Shown here: in pieces, positions 1 through 4,887 of the stretch
Position numbering within the stretch: the stretch's first letter is position 1
How the letters are laid out: each line of letters opens with the position of its first letter
Origin: Myxococcales bacterium
GTDB lineage: Bacteria; Myxococcota_A; Polyangia; Nannocystales; Nannocystaceae
DNA length: 5,815 nucleotides
Direction: 5' to 3'
Assembly (NCBI GenBank): GCA_020431135.1
Contig: JAGQIT010000551.1
Location: 1 to 5,815 of the forward strand
Position numbers and translations under genes: made by a program
Notes under the pieces: generated by a model
Told to the model about the DNA's origin: nothing
Database searches by the model: none
Seen by the model: the letters and a program-made list of their open reading frames with translations, nothing else

Positions 1-2
1 TC

Positions 3-455
3 GGCGAGGGTCAGGCGCTCGAGCTCGAGGTCGTAGCCGAGCGGCTCAAAGAGGCCGCGGAGGAGGCGCTCGCCGCCGCGGGCCGGCAGCGCCGAGAGGC
101 TGATCTCGAGGGGGATCGCCGCCTCCGCGAGCTCCGGGCGCTCGCGGCTGCGGCCGCTGAGGCCGGCGCGGAGGACCCGGCCGATCGCCACGCTGAGGAA
201 CGACGAGGCGACGTAGGGCCGGTCGTTGGTGTACTCGGCGAGGGCGAAGTCGTCGCCCTTGGGCCGGCGGACGAGGCCGACCGGATCGACGTCGAGCACC
301 AGCGCCGCGGTGCAGCGCTCGGCGCTCGCCTCCGGGTAGAAGACGTGCGCCTCGCCGAAGGCGAGGTCGAAGCTCTGGCAGCGCTCCGGGTTCTTGCCGA
401 GGAGGAACCCGAGGTCGGTCGCCGGGGCCCGCGTGGTCGTGATCGTCAGCAGCAT
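3..455 (-). CDS. hen1: Hen1, 3'-terminal RNA ribose 2'-O-methyltransferase, N-terminal part (partial at left edge)
   Basis: The minus-strand frame from the ATG at 455-453 stays open to the window edge and gives 151 residues. They begin MLLTITTTRAPATDLGFLLG, which I recognise as the conserved start of bacterial Hen1. Other family hallmarks are KNPERCQSFDLAFGEAHVFY (21-40), CTAALVLDVDPVGLVRR (48-64), YTNDRPYVASSFLSVAIGRV (75-94) and LFEPLGYDLELERL (135-148). Known for the family: Hen1 is about 460-500 residues, with an N-terminal domain that activates the Pnkp ligase and a C-terminal SAM/metal-dependent methyltransferase domain that 2'-O-methylates the broken RNA 3' end before Pnkp seals it. 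Only the first part of the N-terminal domain lies here; the catalytic domain and the usual downstream pnkp would be left of position 1. The frame is open upstream to a TGA at 521-519, but no in-frame ATG lies between. Recognition is from memory of the family; confidence is high. Confidence 0.93.
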   Translation of the reverse strand, partial: MLLTITTTRAPATDLGFLLGKNPERCQSFDLAFGEAHVFYPEASAERCTAALVLDVDPVGLVRRPKGDDFALAEYTNDRPYVASSFLSVAIGRVLRAGLSGRSRERPELAEAAIPLEISLSALPARGGERLLRGLFEPLGYDLELERLTLA

Positions 456-466
456 CGCCGTCGCGC

Positions 467-472
467 AGAGTA
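467..472 (-). promoter_or_regulatory. Possible -10 box for hen1 (leaderless start)
   Basis: On the minus strand TACTCT lies 11 nt before the hen1 ATG and fits the TAnnnT -10 pattern. Transcription would begin within a few bases of the start codon. I see no convincing -35 hexamer 16-18 bp further upstream and no Shine-Dalgarno. The call rests mainly on the similar spacing at two other genes in this window. Confidence 0.3.
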
Positions 473-559
473 CCGCAGCTCGCGGCCTTCGGGTCCCGAT
501 GAGCGCGCCGCTCGTTTCTCACCGTCGCCCGCCCCCTCGCCGCAGGAGGTTACACTCAG

Positions 560-569
560 CGATCGATCG
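560..569. promoter_or_regulatory. 10-bp perfect palindrome CGATCGATCG in the divergent promoter region
   Basis: CGATCGATCG is its own reverse complement. It sits in the 134-bp gap between hen1 and the 590 gene, 8 bp upstream of that gene's possible -10 box. It could be an operator for a dimeric regulator. It could also be chance, because CG- and GATC-rich words are common in this genome. Confidence 0.2.
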
Positions 570-577
570 GACGCGGC

Positions 578-583
578 TATCAT
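578..583 (+). promoter_or_regulatory. Possible -10 box for the 590 gene (leaderless start)
   Basis: TATCAT lies 6 nt before the ATG at 590. That spacing puts the transcription start at or next to the start codon, so the mRNA would be leaderless. TTACAC at 550-555 resembles a -35 element, but the 22-bp spacer is too long for a normal sigma70-type promoter. No Shine-Dalgarno lies in the last 12 nt before the ATG. Confidence 0.35.
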
Positions 584-589
584 CGGGCG

Positions 590-1090
590 ATGGGCCACCG
601 GATCTCCGGCGTTCTCCTCCGCGGCGCCTTCGACCGCGCCGCCGCGCGCCGCTTCGAGCTCGAGGTGATCCCCCTGCCGCAGGACCTCACGCTCCTGCCG
701 GTCGACATCTACCTCCTCGAGTTCTGGGGGGTCGTCACCGGCAACACCAAGCGTCGCGACGACGGGATCCGCGAGCTCCTCTTCCCGTCGGACGACGTGC
801 TCTTCGACATCGTCGAGGCGCTGCGCCCGGGGGCCCTCTTCGCGGTGATCGCCACCGACTACTTCGGGGGGATCGGCACGCAGGCGGCGGCGGTCTACCG
901 CGGCCGCGACGAGGTGATGGCGCCGACGATCGGGGGGATCAACGCGGCCCTGCGCCACCTCGGAATCAGACACACCAAAGGGATCGACGCGTTCGAGAGC
1001 GTCGAGCTCGATCGTCACCGCCACTGCGACGCGCTCGACGACTGCGACTGGGACGCGAGGTACCGCGAGCGCGGCCTGGAGCGGCCCTGA
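590..1090 (+). CDS. Uncharacterised 166-residue protein, divergent from hen1
   Basis: The frame begins MGHRISGVLLRGAFDRAAAR and ends GLERP before a TGA. I do not recognise a named family. The composition looks like a real soluble protein: alternating hydrophobic strands (FELEVIPL 22-29, LTLLPVDIYLLEFWGVV 33-49, GALFAVIATDYFGGIG 81-96), then an acidic, His-containing tail (DRHRHCDALDDCDW, 141-154). No signal peptide, membrane helix or clear catalytic motif is visible. The segments ATDYFGGIGTQAA (88-100) and INAALRHLGIR (117-127), followed by IDAFESVEL (132-140), look like conserved-core patches, because glycines and aromatics cluster there. The 590 ATG is favoured because a -10-like box sits just upstream and no competing ATG is near. 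The gene shares its upstream region with hen1, so co-regulation is possible. Coding status is likely; function is unknown. Confidence 0.8.
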   Translation: MGHRISGVLLRGAFDRAAARRFELEVIPLPQDLTLLPVDIYLLEFWGVVTGNTKRRDDGIRELLFPSDDVLFDIVEALRPGALFAVIATDYFGGIGTQAAAVYRGRDEVMAPTIGGINAALRHLGIRHTKGIDAFESVELDRHRHCDALDDCDWDARYRERGLERP

Positions 1091-1112
1091 GCGGCGGCGC
1101 TGCGGATGAACA

Positions 1113-1156
1113 CGGCGAGCGCCCGCACCCCGCGGGGCGCAGCGGCGAGCGCCCGC
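1113..1156. repeat. Two 14-bp direct repeats (30-bp period) flanking CCCCGCGGGG
   Basis: CGGCGAGCGCCCGC occurs at 1113-1126 and again at 1143-1156. Between the copies lies the 10-bp perfect palindrome CCCCGCGGGG (1128-1137). GCGCCC (1119-1124) can also pair with GGGCGC (1135-1140) to form a small hairpin just downstream of the 590 gene's stop. No T-run follows, so it is not a classical intrinsic terminator. In very GC-rich DNA such words can arise by chance. Confidence 0.4.
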
Positions 1157-1341
1157 GCCGACCTCTGCACCGGCGTGTCGCTCGCGGAGCAAAACCTGTC
1201 CCTCGTGACACGGACCCGCGGGCCGCTGCGACGCGACCGCGCGTCGTCGCCGACGGCGCCCGCGCTGCCGGCTCGCGTCACGTCGATGCGCGCCATCGCC
1301 TGGCCGATGATCTCATCCAGATCGTCCGCCTCTCCTAGGCT

Positions 1342-1365
1342 GATATGCGTCGACGATATGCGTCG
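1342..1365. repeat. Tandem 11-bp direct repeats upstream of the restriction-like gene
   Basis: GATATGCGTCG occurs at 1342-1352 and again at 1355-1365, giving a 13-bp period with 2 bp between copies. The junction creates the palindrome CGTCGACG (1348-1355). The array ends 22 bp before the ATG at 1388. This AT-containing island stands out in GC-rich surroundings. Its position suits an operator or promoter element; an operator role is inferred from position only. Confidence 0.5.
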
Positions 1366-1373
1366 GCGCTGAC

Positions 1374-1378
1374 GAGGT
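1374..1378 (+). promoter_or_regulatory. Shine-Dalgarno of the 1388 gene
   Basis: GAGGT ends 9 nt before the ATG at 1388. It supports that start and shows that this gene, unlike several neighbours, is translated from a leadered mRNA. Confidence 0.6.
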
Positions 1379-1387
1379 AGGTAGACG

Positions 1388-2548
1388 ATGGAAGCGCGAA
1401 TTCTGAGCAGCCTTGCCGACACGATCCAGCGGAGCCGCGAGTTCCTGGGGAGCCGCGAGAGCGTCACGCAAGCGCTCGTGCTGCCGCTGCTGCGCGCGCT
1501 CGGCTACGCGACCAGCGACCCCCTGGAGCTGCGCTGCGGCCAGGCGCTCGACCTCCAGGGCGGCGGCTCGGCGACCGCCGACATCGCGATCTACGAGGGC
1601 GACGGCGAGACCCTCCGCCTGGTGCTCGACGTCCGCCCGCTCGGGGCTGACCTCTGGGCCCGGTCCGCGCTGGCGCCGGCCGTCGGCGCGGCCAAGGGGC
1701 TGCGCTTCCTCGCGGTCACGGACGGCGATCGCTACCACGTCTACGGCGACACGCAGCAGCCCGGGGCGCTCGACCCGACGCCGCTCTTCGCCTTCACCCT
1801 GGTCGGCGGCGAGGCGGATCACGCCGCCGCCGCGCAGGTGCTCACGCGCTTCGCTCGTGACACCTTCGACCCCGACGCGCTGGTCACCAAGGCCGAGGAC
1901 GACGCGCTGCGCGAGGCCCTGACGGCGCGCCTCGTCCGCGCCCTGCGGGCGCCGGCGGCCGACCCCGACTTCCTGCGCTGGATCAGCGAGGGCGTCTACG
2001 AGGGCAAGCGGACGCGCCCCGTGCTCGAGCGCCTCGGCGGCCTCGCCGAGGAGGCCGTGACCCCGGCGATCCTGGCGATCCTCAGCGATGACTACATCGA
2101 CCACCTGCATCGCCGCCTGCGCGCCGCCAACGCGGCCGCGGCCAAGTCGTCGATCCTCCGCCCGGCGCCGCCGCGCGCGAGCGCCGGCGAGCCCGAGGTC
2201 GTCGAGACGATCCGCCAGATCGCCGCCCGCGGCGGAGCTGACCCGAAGGACATCGCCTTCCGCGACACGACGAACTACCTGGGCATCGGCCTCGGCACGC
2301 CCGGGCGGTGGTTCCTGCGGTGGTTCGACGGCAACCGCCGGCGGGCGCTGACCACCCTCGTCCCGGCCGCCGAGGCCGAGGGCCTGGTCAAGGGCTTCAA
2401 GGTCGAGGAGGCGCCGCAGAGCTTCGGGGTCTCGCGGGTCCACATCGACGACCCGGCGCAGCTCTGGGCCCTCGAGGCGCTGATCGTCCGCTCGCTCGAG
2501 ATCTGCCGCCGCGGCGAGCAGCTGGCGATCGCCGGCTCGGGCGCGTAG
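1388..2548 (+). CDS. Stand-alone type I restriction R-subunit-like protein (COG4748-like), degenerate nuclease site
   Basis: The 386-residue protein resembles the stand-alone relatives of the type I restriction HsdR N-terminal domain. Residues 24-40 (ESVTQALVLPLLRALGY) match the family entry helix. ATADIAIYEGDGETLRLVLDVRP (62-84) occupies the PD-(D/E)xK core, and GLRFLAVTDGDRYHVYGD (104-121) matches the following TDG..Y..Y strand-turn. FARDTFDPDAL (155-165), the helical stretch around 170-245 and the C-terminal module with IAFRDTTNYLGIGL (289-302) also fit. In active members the core reads roughly D...(E/D)xK; here it is D65...D81-V-R83, so the lysine is replaced by arginine and the usual glutamate by aspartate, suggesting weak or absent cleavage. 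A Pro/Ala/Arg-rich linker lies at 258-268. No helicase, specificity or methylase gene accompanies it in this window, so it is probably not part of a classical type I system. Family identity is from memory; function is inferred. Confidence 0.75.
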   Translation: MEARILSSLADTIQRSREFLGSRESVTQALVLPLLRALGYATSDPLELRCGQALDLQGGGSATADIAIYEGDGETLRLVLDVRPLGADLWARSALAPAVGAAKGLRFLAVTDGDRYHVYGDTQQPGALDPTPLFAFTLVGGEADHAAAAQVLTRFARDTFDPDALVTKAEDDALREALTARLVRALRAPAADPDFLRWISEGVYEGKRTRPVLERLGGLAEEAVTPAILAILSDDYIDHLHRRLRAANAAAAKSSILRPAPPRASAGEPEVVETIRQIAARGGADPKDIAFRDTTNYLGIGLGTPGRWFLRWFDGNRRRALTTLVPAAEAEGLVKGFKVEEAPQSFGVSRVHIDDPAQLWALEALIVRSLEICRRGEQLAIAGSGA

Positions 2549-2563
2549 CGTAGCGGCGTAGCG
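2543..2563. repeat. Short GCGTAGCG repeats at the stop codon of the 1388 gene
   Basis: GCGTAGCG occurs at 2543-2550, 2548-2555 (overlapping) and 2556-2563. The first copy contains the TAG stop codon. It probably arose by small slippage. Each copy repeats a TAG, though only the first is known to be in frame. Confidence 0.4.
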
Positions 2564-2674
2564 AGTCCTTCGGGTCAGGTGGTTCGGCGCCGCGCCGGTG
2601 CGCGGAGCATCAGCGCGGGGGAGGTCTCCGCCCGCCCGGGGAGAACCAAGTTCCTGGCGCACATGGAGGGCGGA

Positions 2675-2699
2675 CGCTCGCGGAGGGAGGCCGCGAGCG
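2675..2699 (+). terminator. 9-bp GC hairpin followed by a pyrimidine-rich tract, possible terminator of the 1388 gene
   Basis: CGCTCGCGG (2675-2683) pairs perfectly with CCGCGAGCG (2691-2699) around a 7-nt loop. It is followed by a stretch (about 2700-2758) rich in C and T and poor in A and G on the plus strand. There is no pure U-tract. The arrangement could act as a weak intrinsic terminator, or the C-rich, G-poor RNA could be a Rho loading site. It lies about 127 nt past the stop codon. Confidence 0.4.
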
Positions 2700-2820
2700 C
2701 TCCGCTCTCTTCCTCGTTCTCTCGCTCGCTCGTCCGCTCGCGTTCTCGCCGTCGCCGCTGCGTGACCGCGCCGGTGCGGGGTGCCCGTCATTTCGCCGCG
2801 CGCGCGGCTCGACCCTGGGG

Positions 2821-2826
2821 TATCTT
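2821..2826 (+). promoter_or_regulatory. Possible -10 box for the SDR gene (leaderless start)
   Basis: TATCTT lies 8 nt before the ATG at 2835. Transcription would start at or next to that ATG, supporting it over the in-frame ATG at 2781, which would lie upstream of the promoter. No -35 hexamer at normal spacing and no Shine-Dalgarno are visible. Confidence 0.4.
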
Positions 2827-2834
2827 CGCCGGCG

Positions 2835-3683
2835 ATGCAGGCCGACGCGAATTCGAACACGGAGAAGCCCCTCGCCGGGAAGACCCTCTTCATCACCGGC
2901 GCGAGCCGGGGGATCGGCAAGGCGATCGCCCTCCGGGCGGGGGCCGACGGCGCCAACGTGGTGATCGCGGCCAAGACCGCCGAGCCCCACCCCAAGCTGC
3001 CCGGGACGATCTACACCGCGGCCGAGGAGATCGAGGCCGCCGGCGGCAAGGCGCTGCCGCTGATCGTCGACATCCGCGACGACGGCCGGGTCGCCGAGGC
3101 GGTCGCTGAGGCGGTCGCCAAGTTCGGCGGCATCGACATCCTCGTCAACAACGCGAGCGCGATCTCGCTGACGGGGACGCTCTACACCCCGCTCAAGCGC
3201 TTCGACCTGATGCACCAGGTCAACGCCCGCGGCACCTTCACGTGCTCACACTTCTGCATCCCGCACCTGCTCAAGGCCGAGAACCCGCACATCCTCAACA
3301 TCTCGCCGCCGCTCAACATGAACCCGCGGTGGTTCAAGGACCACGTCGCCTACACGATGGCGAAGTACGGGATGAGCATGTGCGTCCTCGGCATGGCCGC
3401 GGAGTTCGCCGAGAAGGGCCTCGCGGTCAACGCCCTGTGGCCGCAGACCGCGATCGCGACCGCGGCGATGAACATGCTCGGCGGCGACGCGGCGCTCAAG
3501 CGCTGCCGCACGGTCGACATCATGTCCGACGCCGCTCACCTGATCCTCAGCCGCCCGAGCCGCGCGGCGACCGGCAACTTCTACATCGACGAGGATCTCC
3601 TGCGCGAGGCCGGCGTCACCGACTTCACGCGCTACGCCATCGACCCCGAGATCGAGCCGATCACGGACTTCTTCCTCGACTAG
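2835..3683 (+). CDS. HSDL2-like short-chain dehydrogenase/reductase (SDR)
   Basis: The 282-residue cytosolic Rossmann-fold NAD(P)-dependent oxidoreductase carries all classical SDR marks. These are the TGASRGIG cofactor loop (21-28), an NNAS motif (105-108), an active-site Asn at 130 (QVN), Ser157 in HILNISPPL, and the catalytic Y173-x3-K177 in AYTMAKYG. The segments LTGTLYTPLKRFDLMHQVN (112-130), NMNPRWFKDHVAYTMAKYGM (161-180) and TDFTRYAIDPE (262-272) are typical of the hydroxysteroid dehydrogenase-like 2 group. Human HSDL2 has an extra C-terminal SCP2 lipid-carrier domain; this protein lacks it, as most bacterial members do. The substrate is unknown; lipid or fatty-acid-related carbonyls are plausible. 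An in-frame ATG at 2781 would add 18 residues (MPVISPRARLDPGVSSPA) that look unlike the family N terminus, so 2835 is preferred. The methyltransferase follows after 28-31 bp on the same strand, suggesting co-transcription. Confidence 0.92.
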   Translation: MQADANSNTEKPLAGKTLFITGASRGIGKAIALRAGADGANVVIAAKTAEPHPKLPGTIYTAAEEIEAAGGKALPLIVDIRDDGRVAEAVAEAVAKFGGIDILVNNASAISLTGTLYTPLKRFDLMHQVNARGTFTCSHFCIPHLLKAENPHILNISPPLNMNPRWFKDHVAYTMAKYGMSMCVLGMAAEFAEKGLAVNALWPQTAIATAAMNMLGGDAALKRCRTVDIMSDAAHLILSRPSRAATGNFYIDEDLLREAGVTDFTRYAIDPEIEPITDFFLD

Positions 3684-3700
3684 GCGCGGAGAGACGACAC

Positions 3701-3706
3701 GAAGGG
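3701..3706 (+). promoter_or_regulatory. Shine-Dalgarno of the methyltransferase gene
   Basis: GAAGGG ends 8 nt before the ATG at 3715 and 5 nt before the GTG at 3712. The spacing favours ATG 3715 as the true start, although GTG 3712 is directly adjacent and in frame. Confidence 0.5.
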
Positions 3707-3711
3707 CGAGG

Positions 3712-4587
3712 GTGATGGACGCAGCCGACCGGGATGAGGGGGCGACCGACAGCGAGCGCGCGCAGCGGCTCGAGAGCACGCGCGCGAGCTGGAATCGGGC
3801 GACCCACAACCACAACCGGCACAAGGGCGATCAGGCGGCGTTCCTCCGCGACGGCGGCTCGACGCTCTTCAGCGAGGAGCTCGAGCTCCTCGGCGACCTC
3901 GCAGGCAAGCGCCTCGTCCACGTCCAGTGCAACAGCGGGCAGGACTCGCTCAGCCTGGCGCGGCGCGGCGCGGAGGTGCTCGGCGTCGACTTCTCCGACG
4001 AGGCGGTCGCCTTCGCCCGCAAGCTGAGCGAGGACGCGGAGATCCCCGCGCGCTTCGAGCTCGCCGAGGCGGTCTCGTGGATGGCCAGCACCGACGAGCG
4101 CTTCGACGTCGCCTTCGCCAGCTACGGCGTCACCGGCTGGATCGAGGACCTCCAGGCTTGGGCCGACGGCGTCGCGCGGATCCTCCGCCCGGGCGGCCGC
4201 TTCGTCTACGTCGAGTTCCACCCCGTGAGCTGGAGCCTCGACGCCGATCTCAACCTCCGCGGCGACGACTATTTTCAGGAGAAGCCGTTCGTCGAGCCGG
4301 TCGGCGACTACGTCGCGGAGTCACAGACGGGCCTCGGCGGGAGCGGCGAGCTGACACGCGGGGAGAACGACATCCCGGCGTCCTCGTGGCAGCACACGCT
4401 CGGCGACCTCGTCACCGCGTTCTCGCGCGCCGGGCTGCAGATCGAGCGCCTGCGCGAGTACCCGTACTCGAACGGCTGCCGCCTCCACGCCGGGCTCGTC
4501 TGGGGTGAGGACCGACGCTGGCGCTTCCCCGAGGGGGTCGCCCGCGTGCCGCTGATGTTCGGCCTCGCCTGCGCCAAGCCGGCGTAG
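3712..4587 (+). CDS. Class I SAM-dependent methyltransferase
   Basis: The 291-residue protein (290 if translation starts at ATG 3715, which the ribosome binding site favours) has the ordered motifs of a Rossmann-fold methyltransferase. Motif I is LVHVQCNSGQDSLSLARRGA (68-87), the variant glycine-rich SAM loop of the 'LQCHFGQDTLSLA' type. GVDFSDEAVAFAR (91-103) carries the acidic residue (D93) that should bind the SAM ribose. FDVAFASYGVTGWIEDLQAW (131-150) and LRPGGRFVYVEFHP (158-171) complete the core. The C-terminal part (roughly 180-291), with aromatic and acidic patches such as GDDYFQEKPF (184-193), probably forms the substrate-binding cap. The N-terminal stretch ESTRASWNRATHNHNRHKGD (21-40) is also typical of the group. 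The methyl acceptor cannot be read from the sequence; a small molecule is more likely than DNA because no DNA-methylase motif (NPPY, PC) is present. It probably shares an operon with the SDR upstream, so the pair may modify a common metabolite. Confidence 0.88.
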   Translation: MMDAADRDEGATDSERAQRLESTRASWNRATHNHNRHKGDQAAFLRDGGSTLFSEELELLGDLAGKRLVHVQCNSGQDSLSLARRGAEVLGVDFSDEAVAFARKLSEDAEIPARFELAEAVSWMASTDERFDVAFASYGVTGWIEDLQAWADGVARILRPGGRFVYVEFHPVSWSLDADLNLRGDDYFQEKPFVEPVGDYVAESQTGLGGSGELTRGENDIPASSWQHTLGDLVTAFSRAGLQIERLREYPYSNGCRLHAGLVWGEDRRWRFPEGVARVPLMFGLACAKPA

Positions 4588-4589
4588 GT

Positions 4590-4604
4590 GCGCGCGGTCG
4601 CGCG
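4590..4604. terminator. Small GC hairpin directly after the methyltransferase stop
   Basis: GCGCG (4590-4594) can pair with CGCGC (4599-4603) around a 4-nt loop, or the pairing can shift by one base. It begins 3 nt after the TAG. There is no T-run, so terminator activity is uncertain. Confidence 0.2.
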
Positions 4605-4713
4605 AGGCCGTCGGAGCCCGCGAACGAGCGCTGCGACGCGATGGCGTCGTATCGGCGAGTTGGCGGCGACGAGCCTGAGAGCCGCTCCCCGACGTCGAGC
4701 TCGCGGAGCTGGG

Positions 4714-4748
4714 GCGTCCGCGTCCGCGTCTGCGTCTGCGTCTGCGTC
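4714..4748. repeat. Hexanucleotide microsatellite GCGTC(C/T), nearly six units
   Basis: Two GCGTCC units (4714-4725) are followed by three GCGTCT units (4726-4743) and a partial GCGTC (4744-4748). The change from C to T at the sixth base splits the array into two homogeneous blocks, as expected from replication slippage. It lies outside any supported gene, so unit number can vary without a frameshift. Confidence 0.85.
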
Positions 4749-4791
4749 GAGCCGCGGCGAGCCGACGGGGGTCGGCGACGGCGCGGCATTG

Positions 4792-4811
4792 ACCTGCTTG
4801 ATCAGGCAGGT
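4792..4811. terminator. 20-bp near-palindrome between converging genes (bidirectional terminator or operator)
   Basis: ACCTGC at 4792-4797 is the reverse complement of GCAGGT at 4806-4811, and the centre TGATCA (4799-4804) is itself palindromic. Only the pair at 4798/4805 deviates, forming a T-G wobble in RNA. As RNA it folds to a hairpin on either strand with up to eight pairs. Its place between two converging genes suits a bidirectional terminator. The absence of a T-run on either side leaves a protein-binding operator as an alternative. Confidence 0.4.
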
Positions 4812-4887
4812 GCGGACGACCAGGCGCCCGACGGCGGACCTCCTGGCCGCGTTCCACTGTCACCTGTTACCTGGGCGCTCGGGGTCG

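Larger units (their letters stand above)
1091..1387. other. Intergenic region upstream of the restriction-like gene
   Basis: I see no gene in these 297 bases. Both strands have open frames, but they translate to Arg/Ala/Ser-rich sequence with no protein-like pattern. The region holds the 14-bp direct repeats near its left end, two tandem 11-bp repeats near its right end, and a Shine-Dalgarno immediately before the next gene. It is long enough to hold the promoter of the 1388 gene and a terminator for the 590 gene, but I cannot define either with confidence. Confidence 0.6.
2549..2834. other. Intergenic region between the restriction-like gene and the SDR
   Basis: These 286 bases hold no gene that I can support. 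From left to right there is a short repeat at the stop codon, a GC-rich hairpin at 2675-2699, a pyrimidine-rich stretch at about 2700-2758 and a possible -10 box just before the SDR start. The reading frame that extends the SDR leftwards to 2781 covers part of it, but that extension looks non-coding. Confidence 0.6.
4588..4887. other. Gene-free region between converging genes
   Basis: I find no supportable gene in these 300 bases. Frames here encode low-complexity Arg/Ala/Ser/Val strings. The stretch holds a small GC hairpin directly after the methyltransferase stop, a hexanucleotide microsatellite (4714-4748), a 20-bp near-palindrome (4792-4811) and two ACCTG copies (4862-4866 and 4869-4873). 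Its role is probably transcription termination in both directions. Confidence 0.6.

Noticed and set aside
46..522. 158-residue minus-strand frame beginning MRNERRAHRDP
   Set aside because: It is an Arg/Pro/Gly-rich frame overlapping the true hen1 frame, which is recognised by its conserved N terminus.
550..583. Full sigma70 promoter TTACAC...TATCAT for the 590 gene
   Set aside because: The 22-bp spacer is outside the usual 16-18 bp. Only the -10-like box was kept, at low confidence.
446..1192. 248-residue minus-strand frame over the 590 gene
   Set aside because: Antisense frame kept open by high GC; no protein-like pattern beyond the mirrored codon bias.
394..1338. 314-residue plus-strand frame
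   Set aside because: Arg/Pro-rich low-complexity translation. It overlaps antisense hen1, all of the 590 gene and the intergenic region in the wrong frame.
1342..1365. CRISPR-like array from the two tandem repeats
   Set aside because: Only two 11-bp units with a 2-bp spacer and no cas genes; far too short for a CRISPR array.
1106..1372. 88-residue plus-strand frame in the 1091-1387 gap
   Set aside because: Ser/Arg/Ala-rich low-complexity composition with no motif; it also runs through the tandem 11-bp repeats.
1015..1467. 150-residue minus-strand frame in the 1091-1387 gap
   Set aside because: Arg/Ser/Ala-rich, overlaps the start of the restriction-like gene, has no recognisable motif and no ribosome binding site that I can see.
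1313..2995. 560-residue minus-strand frame
   Set aside because: Antisense to the restriction-like gene and the SDR start, with R/G/A/E-rich shadow composition typical of GC-rich DNA.
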